Assembly (NCBI GenBank): GCA_028095005.1
Contig: CM051459.1
Span: forward strand, 318,124,513-318,188,512
Direction: 5' to 3'
From: Rhynchospora pubera
Lineage: Eukaryota; Streptophyta; Magnoliopsida; Poales; Cyperaceae
Length of the DNA: 64,000 bases
The position numbers and the translations under genes are program-made. Positions 56,301-64,000 of the stretch are shown piece by piece. Under the pieces are notes generated by a model. The model saw only the letters and a program-made list of their open reading frames with translations. It was not told where the DNA came from and did not search any database. Numbering within the stretch: the first letter of the stretch is position 1; every line of letters begins with the position of its first letter.

Positions 56301-57927
56301 AGAGGCAAGCAATTACTGTAGATGGCACCAATTATCCAGATTTTGAGGGAGCTGGACAGTTTTGCCCCTGCTGTCTTCTCATCCCTTTACACAGAGCCTC
56401 ATCGCCCCATTTCATACATACTCAGAGAATCTTCTTTGCTCTCATTAACTGTGCCATCAGTGAGGCAGTGTTTATCTTCAAGGATTAATGATTTCGCTAC
56501 CCAATTCTCTCATGGTCTCAAGTTTAAACACATTGCTGGAACTCCAATTGCTGATTATATTGCATGATCCTTTGAACTTGTTATTTCCAGCACATAGAAC
56601 AAGCAATGCAATATCAGTTTAGCTGGCCTTGCCTTTCCAAAAATCTTCAATTTGCTTTACAGCTTCTTTTCAATGCAATTTCATCTTCTAGACCTTAATT
56701 CCCATTCTAGCTTGAGCCATATCAATCCAGTGCCTCTTTAGTTATTTCCTTTCTCCATATCTCCATTTAATTTTCAATCAAAATAGCATGTTCCAATCAA
56801 GGCTGCTGCATGAGCGGTTTTGTGTAATTGAGAGCTTGAACATCTCCATGTTTTGCCTTCATCATTTTTTTGTTTGCTAATTGATCTTTTAAAAATTGAG
56901 CACTTGGCCTTAATTATAGCTGATCATTGTCATTCAGATATCTCTTTTGATGTTCTTTGGTTACGGCTTGGCCATAGAATCAAATCAAATATACTCCATT
57001 TCTCTCAATTTTGCAACTCTTGAATGCACAGGTCCTATGCAACTGAACCATATTCTTCTTGGGTTTACTGGAGAACAAGGAGTTGGGCTTATCTGTTAAC
57101 ATTGAGATTCCTTTCTCTTGCAATTGAATGCCCCGACATGATGGCATGGTGAGGAGGTGAATTGTGATGCACCAACGGAATCATTATGTTTCAGCAACTG
57201 AAAGAGGAGACAGCGGTGAGCGAGCTCCTATGCCCAGCGCGAGAAGGAGAGGAGAACAAGATTCGATTTCTCGCCATCATTACTTGGCCTTGTATTTTCA
57301 ACAGGCGTGCGAGAGAGAGGGGTCCTCTCCTGCGTCATGGCGTTCGTCAGAAGCTTCTCTGCGTCATGGCTTTCGTCAGAAACGGAAACAGTCGGAAGAG
57401 ACGAGAGAGATGATGCGCTGGGCCAAGAGGAGCTGTGGGCTTCATCCCTTTTTTTTATCTCTTACGGGCCTCAAGCTTTGTTTATTTTAATTGGATTTCC
57501 AAGAATGGGTCGGAGCAAATTGTTGGGCCAGATAAATGTGTTGTCCCTTTTTACTTCAAACTAATCGGAACCATAGATCATTTTGGCACGAATCCTGATG
57601 CCTCCAAAACCATACTAATCTCGCTTCTTTTTTTTTGTTGGGATGTGATGTATATATAAAACATTTTTTAGACATGGTTTGTGCTTTTCATGGATCCAAA
57701 GAAAGTATATTGTGTGCTAAATTAATGTTAGCACCAACTTGGTTTGGCGTCGTATCGAAATTTTAAATGGTCATATTTGCGAATATATCCTCCCGATTCA
57801 TCTGGGATAATGTTTAGGCTAGTATGAAGATTTATTTATTAATCATGATCTCCATTCGATTGCCAATAGTAGCCTAAAAATTTTGTACCGTCATCCGGTA
57901 ATTAGGACAATATTTTAGGGTTCAACA
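50317..57927 (-). repeat. 5' LTR (7611 bp)
   Basis: On the minus strand it starts TGTTGAACCC at 57927 and ends GCGAGACA at 50317. It matches the 3' LTR over its full length with about 20 visible differences. It holds a second copy of the tandem repeat (about 51170-52950). Confidence 0.95.
56291..56298 (-). promoter_or_regulatory. Candidate core promoter of the retrotransposon
   Basis: TATAAATA (minus strand) gives a U3 of about 1.65 kb and an R-U5 of about 5.9 kb. A second candidate, TATATAAG in CCTATATAAGAGGCC at about 55190-55203, would give a U3 of about 2.7 kb. A TATA-like CCATATAAAACGG on the plus strand (about 54695) could drive antisense transcription. Confidence 0.45.
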
Positions 57928-58507
57928 ATACTGTCTCCTTGATTCACTGCCATCACCAACTTCTTGCAATCCGAGAAGAATTGCACGATTGCCACATGTG
58001 TCAGCTCCATGTGTTCATACACATGGGTAATTGTTTGTTGCAGTGCCTCTACCTTTGCTTGAAAAGGATCTTGAACATTGAAAAATTGCAACCCCAAGGA
58101 ATGTAGTTTACCCTTTTCAAAAACAGCAAGCCCCTCCTGATTTTCCAGAGCTTTCCCAAGATGCATCAACTACTACATGCCAACCCTCTTGATAAATCGA
58201 GAACTTCTCCATCTCTGACAGACCTAAACCTCTCTGAACTGTTACACCTCCTGCCAATTCTGGTCTTAACAATGCATTTATTCTTTTCAGCACCTCCCTT
58301 GGTTGGAGAACACAGCGCTCAATGACTGCTTTGTATCTTTTCTTCCAAATATCCCATAATATTAATGCAAACACTGAAACACCCTTTTCATCTAATTTTT
58401 TTACAATTTGTTCAAATGCCATGTTACAGTTTAAAAGTAATTCACGAACCTTAATTCCCAGTGGGCACCCAAACCACACCTGCCTTGAAGCATTGCAAAA
58501 GAATAAA
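57928..58507 (-). pseudogene. RNase H-like (LINE/RVT_3-type) exon, cut by LTR insertion
   Basis: Minus-strand coding with plant LINE-type features: LFFCNASRQVWFGCPLG (end of the zf-RVT region), ILWDIWKKRYKAVIE, then RNase H strand 1 as VVDASWESSGKSGGACCF. A one-base excess in an A5 run (58119-58123, plus strand) shifts frame between GGACCF and EKGKLHSLGLQFF, after which the domain continues (SDCKKLVMAVNQGDS) up to the TSD, where the LTR element has inserted. The remainder of the domain is at 34235-34588. The exon begins at a good acceptor (TGCACAG|TTTATTC). It is most likely a relic of a LINE or an exapted RNase H-like gene. Confidence 0.8.
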
Positions 58508-59036
58508 CTGTGCATTTAAAGTTTCAAAAGAAATAAATATCGTCAGTTGATAGAGAATTTCATGGAACAGAAAATTTGCAAAAATAATGACATAAAGAAT
58601 GTTGGAAAGAAATTTAAACAGGCAGTGCACTAATATTATTTGGATGATAGCTTTATCACCAGAATGAAGATAATTAAAAATACAGTCGACTTGTCAGAAA
58701 ACCATTATGTAATTTGCAAGAATAAAACAAACGCATAACCTTTGAAGACTATAACTCAAGATAATTCAAATATCCAAAAGAAAGAAGATTCGTCATTCTA
58801 GCAAGTGTAGTAAAATGAAATTAAATCCAAGGAGTAATAGATAATTCTACTATGCCAGAATCTAAAATCATATAATCCTCACGATTGATATATGTAGGCA
58901 GTTTTATGTGCGAAATGTATTATTTTTTTTTCCTTTCGAAATCAATATAGCAGATAATCTAGGATCAAGTTGTTTAAAAATCAATTAGCAAAGAAATATG
59001 AGAGAAAAAAATTAAAAGAAGCTCAGAAGAACTAAC

Positions 59037-59109
59037 CTGGACGACACTTTTAGATTTTGTGAAGGAAAAAAGGAAGACAATCGATCTCCATACATGAAAT
59101 TGATAGAAC
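59037..59109 (-). other. Predicted exon with start codon, spliced in frame to the RNase H exon
   Basis: It is bounded by TTTTGCAG at 59110 and CCAG|GTTAGT at 59037-59031. It contains ATG (59095) followed by an open frame MYGDRLSSFFPSQNLKVSS, which joins in phase to the exon at 58507 (S-LFFCNAS). The exon is read from splice signals only. Confidence 0.4.
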
Positions 59110-59849
59110 CTGCAAAATGAAAACAAATAATTGAAGAATGAGTCAGCTAAAAATTTAATTCATCAGTTGTATGATAATTCAGCTAAGAAAAACATTTTGA
59201 GATCAGTAATAGATGCTACAAATATATATGCAGTGTCCTGCACAGAAATATGAAATATTATTGTGTCAGAACAGATAGAAAATACAAACAACATAGGAAA
59301 AGGAAGCATCAATTTATTTTGTTGCAATAAACCTTGTCTTGCATTTGTTATTTGCTAGTTATGTCGTTTTCTTTTGCGGACTAATTGATTGATTCTTACA
59401 GAGTATGCATCAACAGGGATAGCTAAAAATTCTGAGATTGTCACAGTCTGAGACTTGGGCTGGCAATTTGCAATGCCGAATTAGGAACAGGTGCTGCATC
59501 GTACAATTGTCCTCATGTGTTGAGGACAATCAGAGGCAGACCCTATGGTAAACTGCAAAATATAGTTTTGCTATAGCCAGAGCAGTCAGTTTTTCTCAGC
59601 TAGTGGATGTAACATGTGAGAAGTCATTGTATACCTCGCAATGAACTGTGCGATGTTTCTGTGAACGTAAAACTTCGTACCACTAAATGCCTTGACCCTA
59701 TATACATCTAGACAAATATAAAAGAGTCGAACAAAGAGCTAAACGTTTCGATAGGGTGAAAGATAGTTGCTTTTTTTATTATTTTTCAGAGCAAACTTGT
59801 AACACTAATGTAATTCGATAAAGGAAAGCCATGCAGTAAAGGGACTCAC

Positions 59850-59929
59850 GCTGCCATTCATTGACCTGGACCATTCTGTGATGGCACAGTTCTTTAGAGA
59901 GTGTTCTTCCTCAATCCATTTGATTTATA
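59850..59929 (-). other. Predicted non-coding 5' exon
   Basis: Acceptor TTTTGGCCAG|TATAAATC and donor GGCAGC|GTGAGT bound 80 bp that have stops in all three frames, so it would be leader sequence. Confidence 0.35.
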
Positions 59930-60696
59930 CTGGCCAAAAGAAAATCATTTATAAAATAAACTGGTATTACACAACATATGTGTATCGTAATTAGAATAAA
60001 ATTCTCTAAAAGAACCAATACATTGACTTAATCATATTCACAGATATCAGCATAATGCTATTTAATTTTTATTATGCATATGAAGCATACATGAAGTTTG
60101 CTTTCCAGTTGATTTATGTGAGTAAAATTAACATTCATTCTCTAGATGCATTCCTAATCAACAAATAAAGAAGACAGAGAAAATTAAAAGAAAGAAGAAG
60201 ATAAAAAAGAGGATATATACCTGAGAAGGAGTCAACCAAAATACTATTAATCCAATCTAATTTAACCTTAGCTGCATAAATTTTAATTTACTTTCAGCTA
60301 AGCATAGAAAAAAAAGAAATAGGCTTTAAAGTTAAGAATTATGCAGCTAAAATGAAAAGAAAATTAAAATAAGTAAAGCAAAGTTCAAGACCCAAAACAA
60401 TGATTTACAAATTTTCCTCACAAATTCTTATGATTTATTAGTAAACCAAACGTCTATAGTGTTTTAGTTCTAATCTAACTGTAGCTGCAGAAATTTTAAT
60501 TTACTTTTCAGTTAAAGGAGAGATATACCTTAAATTACATTGAAATCCACTGCACAGTCCATTGTTCATCCATTGCTCGGTAAATTTATATTACAGCAAA
60601 CTGCTATACAAAAAACGAAATCACGCAAACTCAAAAGTTACCATTAGAGGAAAAGGGACAAAATAATGAGAGTTGGGAAAGGTAAGTAACAGTACC

Positions 60697-60763
60697 ATTG
60701 AGAAGAAGGCGGGATGAAAACCCTTGCAACTTGGAAGACAACAGTAGCACTGAGATCCTTCTG
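60697..60763 (-). other. Predicted exon
   Basis: Acceptor ATTATTTTAGTCCAG|AAGGATC and donor CAATG|GTACTG bound 67 bp that are open in one frame. Further donors are visible at about 60226 (TCTCAG|GTATAT) and 60530. The unit looks like a plant gene with several short exons, but the exon chain is not certain. Confidence 0.3.
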
Positions 60764-61371
60764 GACTAAAATAATGAGAGCTCTAGAACTTTACACCTAT
60801 CATCTAATATAAAAATAAAATGAATATAAACAATAATACAGTCAGCTGAAAAAAAAAACAATTAGAATGCATTTTGCCCCAATACCCGTGTCTGAACTAC
60901 CTCTATTTCCTCTAGAATAGAAAAAAATTGCAAAAGTATTAAAAAAAAATATTATAGAATGATATATTGAGATTCTAGACACACTAAACATAATAATTAA
61001 AATTGGACTAAATTTCAATGAGATAGAAGGCTAAACCCTTGCTACTTTTGCTGATACCCTTGACAGCTTCCTTCACACAACACAAATGAAGGTTTACCAA
61101 CACTTAAACCGCAAAATTAAGTAAACAGAAAAGGTGGAAACGATTATATGGATTTTGAGGCCTTCGTTTGCTCTAATCGTTTGCTAGAATGCCTCAGACT
61201 ATACAGTTGTTATGATAATCTAAAATTGCAAAGTATGAAAAAGCAATAACCAAATAATCAAAATAAATAAATAAATAAAAGAGATAAAATGAATGCAAAA
61301 TCAACGCATAGAAGAATTATCAATGAAGTAACAACAACTATGTATTAGATTTTAGAGATTTAACAAATTAC

Positions 61372-61480
61372 CTCATCGATTGATGCTCGGAAAGTTCTGT
61401 TGAGGTGAGGAGAAATCGACGGAAGATGAGGTTGGAGGGGGTTAGCCGAGGAGGGGCTGGAGCGCTGGTTTTCTATTGGG
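61372..61480 (-). other. Predicted first exon, pyrimidine-rich leader
   Basis: On the minus strand a C/T-rich block (CCAGCCCCTCCTCGGC ... CCTCACCTC) ends ATGAG|GTAATTTG, a plausible donor. Composition and the upstream CT repeat fit a plant 5' UTR. The opposite-strand frame (61481-61975) is judged spurious. Confidence 0.35.
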
Positions 61481-61778
61481 GTGGGTAAGGGGCATTCCAC
61501 AAACGGACATAGGAGGACGTCCGGAGGATGTGTGCTTGGGGTGAGGTCGGGAGTTGGCGGAGAAGGAGACGAGATTCACACGGATGAAAGGCAGAGAACT
61601 TGCTTACCTCTTCCCTTTTCTTCGTCTCTAGAGGATAGATGCGTTCATTCCGAGCGACCCCATCTAAATCGGAGGAGATCGGAGGAGAAATTGTTAAGAA
61701 CAGAGCATAGTTGTTCGATCGACTACCACGATTGGTTTATCCACGGTCGGAGAACTGAAGAAAAGGTTTTCATTTCCT

Positions 61779-61780
61779 CT

Positions 61781-61814
<34 letters not shown>
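61779..61814. repeat. CT microsatellite
   Basis: An almost uninterrupted CT run, about 18 units, near the putative promoter and leader of the minus-strand chimeric unit. Confidence 0.9.
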
Positions 61815-61816
<2 letters not shown>

Positions 61817-62062
61817 CCGCTTGGAATAAAAAGAGGAAAGGAAAAGCGGTGTGGAAATTATACTAAAAAACATCTAGCAACATTAAATGTCGTGGACCAA
61901 AGCAACGATGCATATGTAGAAAATTGTTTTGAGGCAACACTGTACATTTATGACTTTGAACCTGGCCCACCGTAAATATGCACACCACCGAACTCCTGAA
62001 TGAAGGTCCATCCGTCCAACCTAAATCAGCGGCCCAGATAATCCCATAGAAAATGAGAAAGA

Positions 62063-62124
62063 GCACTGTTCATAGGCACGAATATTGACGAAAACATGGT
62101 GTCGTACGTTTATAATAGGTATAA
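62063..62124 (-). mobile_element. Helitron-like 5' terminus upstream of the chimeric gene
   Basis: GCACTGTTCATAGGCACGAATA ... GTCGTACGTTTATAATAGGTATAA followed by T. On the minus strand it begins TTATACCTATTATAAACG after A, like the blocks at 29433 and 33187. If it is a Helitron start, the chimeric unit at 34235-61480 lies inside that Helitron as captured cargo. No matching 3' end was located. Confidence 0.4.
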
Positions 62125-63550
62125 TTGCTTATTACGTATACTGGTTTTTACTTTTTAACAATGTATTGATGCAATTTTTAGCTGCTAACATAGGAACATT
62201 TCACCTGTTCTAATGCAAAATTACCGTTGCACTTAAATTATATGAGGTCATTGTTTGTTCCAAATATTGAAGCTTAAAATAATTTTTGTAGTCTTATAGA
62301 CTTTGTTTGGATGAGTGAGAGAATAAGGAAATAGATTCTTTTTACTCTCAAATTTATTATAAATAATCCAAATTTTTCACAAAGTTACATACTTTCCAAT
62401 ATTTTTTTTCTTATCTCTCTTATTCTCACACCATCCAAACGGAGCCATAGAAAAATTACTAAACTTTTTTTTTATTCAACACTTTGCAGAAGCAAGAAAG
62501 CTTGTTTTGCTGGGTGCTACTTAAGTTTAGACAGTTAAATTCGAGTATTTAGTTTTAATTTGGTAACTTTATTCTGTCTGAAATGAGATGACATTTTTTA
62601 TCTTTATCAATTTTTGCGACTACTAGTAGAGAATGCAGAATGTGTTTCTTTTTGTAAATTATTTCTTCTAAATTGGTCTGTAAACAAACAAGCTAAATAT
62701 CACTAGCATAGGTCAATATAAATCATTTTTAATGGAATTAATTAAACGAATGAAACTTATCCTGTTTTGATTTCTAGATAAAGTTCCTTCGCAAGGCTCT
62801 ACGATTAAAGAACACGGGCCGTGCGATCCCAAATCATGTTTCTGTTTAGTTTTTTGGACTTTTAGCCCTGCGTGTGTTTGAGCGGATCGCAGCGGTGGGA
62901 CTTAGTGGCTGCAGCCTGCAGTCAACGGTACTCGTTTACCGTTTTGCCACCATGTTTCGGCTAAAACGGAACGGTTTGTGGCATAAAAAATTATATCATT
63001 TTTTAAACGAAACGATATGTGGAACAGTTGGTTATACCGTTTCAATCTCATTTCAAACCGTTTTATGTGTAATTTCTGAAGTGGAACTATTGATGGCACA
63101 GAAATCTGTTTCGTTTAATAAACGAAACGGTAAGTGGTATGCAAGGTTTCATGCCGTTTTTAAATTGCATGATAACTGTAGAGAACAATAACGTGCCATT
63201 TCACCACGTTAGACAGCCCTAGGCCCTAGCTACAGAGGGTATGGATTCACTTAGTTCAATGTTCAATCATATTCATTTCTGGTGGAGAAATAGAGGTTTC
63301 TTTGATCTAGTCAACGGTACCCAATTTTGGCGATTCAGGTCAACCGATTACAACATAAGTCAAATCTTCAGTTAAACCCGGTCCGTTAATCCACTTCAAA
63401 TTAAATGATCCATTACAATTAGTGCTGATAATGCAGGATTTAATAACCTATTTCGTAGTACCATTGCAAAATTAACTCCGGCTGTTCGGTGTTCTCAATG
63501 CGTTAATGTGACTCGCTTTATTTCTTTTGACAAGTTGACATGCAATATTA
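62125..63550. other. Mostly unassigned, with a foldback repeat at about 62300-62450
   Basis: 62300-62450 is a foldback repeat: TTTGTTTGGATGAGTGAGAG at the left against the complement of CTCACACCATCCAAACGGAG at the right. The rest has no genes; 62930-63150 contains repeated AAACGAAACGGT/ACCGTTT words typical of an old repeat. Confidence 0.5.
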
Positions 63551-64000
63551 GGGCTGTCAACGGTACCTTTTAATCGTTTACCTTACCCGTATTATATTCG
63601 ATAAGACGGGTATAGGTAAGATTTTATTTTCGTTATGTTATCGGGTATGGGTGTAGGTAAGAAAAAAATTTCGTTAATTTATTGGGTAAGGATAAGGATA
63701 ACGCTATTTCGTAACCGTTATTTACCCATACCGTTATATATATAATATATAATTGATAATCATTAATGGAGAAAGATATGATTATAATATCCAATTAATA
63801 TGTTAATAACTAATAAGTCAATTCAATTGGTAGATTTGACTGAGACAATATACTACATTAATAATTTATAATTCATGATGATGAGTAAGTAAACTTTTAA
63901 TTATTAATTAGTTATATATATATTTCTGATAATTTACATGAGAAGATATTATATGATTTTATTATATTTAAAGTATTATTCAATTTTGCACTTTATTAAT
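63551..64000 (+). mobile_element. Start of an element truncated by the window end
   Basis: TAGGGCTGTCAACGGTACC opens a block of ACGGGTATAGGTAAG-type words. The TAGGGCTGTCAA opening is a common terminus of small plant DNA elements (hAT-like). The other end and the TSD lie outside the window. Confidence 0.3.

Larger units (their letters stand above)
34589..57927 (-). mobile_element. 23.3-kb non-autonomous Ty3/gypsy-type LTR retrotransposon
   Basis: Two near-identical 7.6-kb LTRs (34589-42198 and 50317-57927) begin TG and end CA, and the whole is bounded by the 5-bp TSD ATACT (34584-34588 and 57928-57932). Orientation is minus: the primer-binding site lies left of the right LTR and the polypurine tract right of the left LTR. 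The 8.1-kb interior encodes a protease-like plus Gag protein but no reverse transcriptase, RNase H or integrase, so an autonomous relative must supply pol. The protease and Gag motifs fit the TAT/Ogre branch, which is also known for very long elements and antisense ORFs. By eye the LTRs differ at about 20 sites, so the insertion is young. Confidence 0.95.

Noticed and set aside
61481..61975. 164-codon plus-strand ORF
   Set aside because: It runs through a CT microsatellite (Ser-Leu repeats), has no motif, and lies opposite a better-supported minus-strand exon; open by composition.
62874..63191. 105-codon plus-strand ORF
   Set aside because: Composed of AAACGAAACGGT-type repeats; no domain.

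Overview
The window is a nuclear plant chromosome segment, almost certainly angiosperm. It is AT-rich and gene-poor. Every recognisable protein is transposon-derived, TATA boxes and GT-AG introns are of plant type, and several plant transposon superfamilies can be delimited by termini plus target-site duplications (TSDs). I cannot name the species. I see no ordinary host gene that I can identify, no rRNA or tRNA gene, and no CRISPR array.

Layout. 1-1551: probable tail of an LTR. 2.6-9.8 kb: an AT-rich array of ~141-bp repeats split by a minus-strand Helitron (4828-8412) and oddly duplicated on its far side. 9.8-13.5 kb: no assignable content. 13522-16069: a ~290-bp foldback MITE interrupted by a decayed Copia-type element (13619-15870). 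16202-17552: a foldback Mutator-like element with a 9-bp TSD and a minisatellite core. 18082-27238: hAT-like termini with a near-perfect 8-bp TSD, enclosing a Helitron 3' end (18297) and a complete 7.2-kb Mutator-like element (MULE, 19505-26717). 27450-29433: probable Helitron. 29.5-34.3 kb: old direct and inverted repeats. 34589-57927: a 23.3-kb LTR retrotransposon on the minus strand with 7.6-kb LTRs and TSD ATACT. It sits inside the RNase H-like coding exon of a multi-exon chimeric unit (34235-61480). 62-64 kb: a Helitron-like 5' end, a foldback repeat and the start of another element.

The MULE is the most interesting unit. It has ~180-bp TIRs and a perfect 9-bp TSD. Its transposase gene is disabled by four in-frame stops but has no frameshift. 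It also carries two divergently transcribed small genes, one with a motif resembling the N-terminal motif of SUVH H3K9 methyltransferases, and a TATA-driven 101-nt hairpin resembling a plant MIRNA precursor. More than 20 copies of a CpG-rich palindrome (type ACGCGTTTATAAAACGCG) cluster around its promoters and ends. The arrangement is reminiscent of Arabidopsis VANDAL elements that encode their own anti-silencing factor, but this is inference.

The giant LTR element is young: its LTRs differ at only about 20 sites by eye. It has no reverse transcriptase, RNase H or integrase of its own. It encodes a ~1494-residue protein with a protease-like domain in front of Gag, a second decayed zinc-knuckle module behind a stop, and two antisense membrane-protein ORFs. 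It must have been mobilised in trans.
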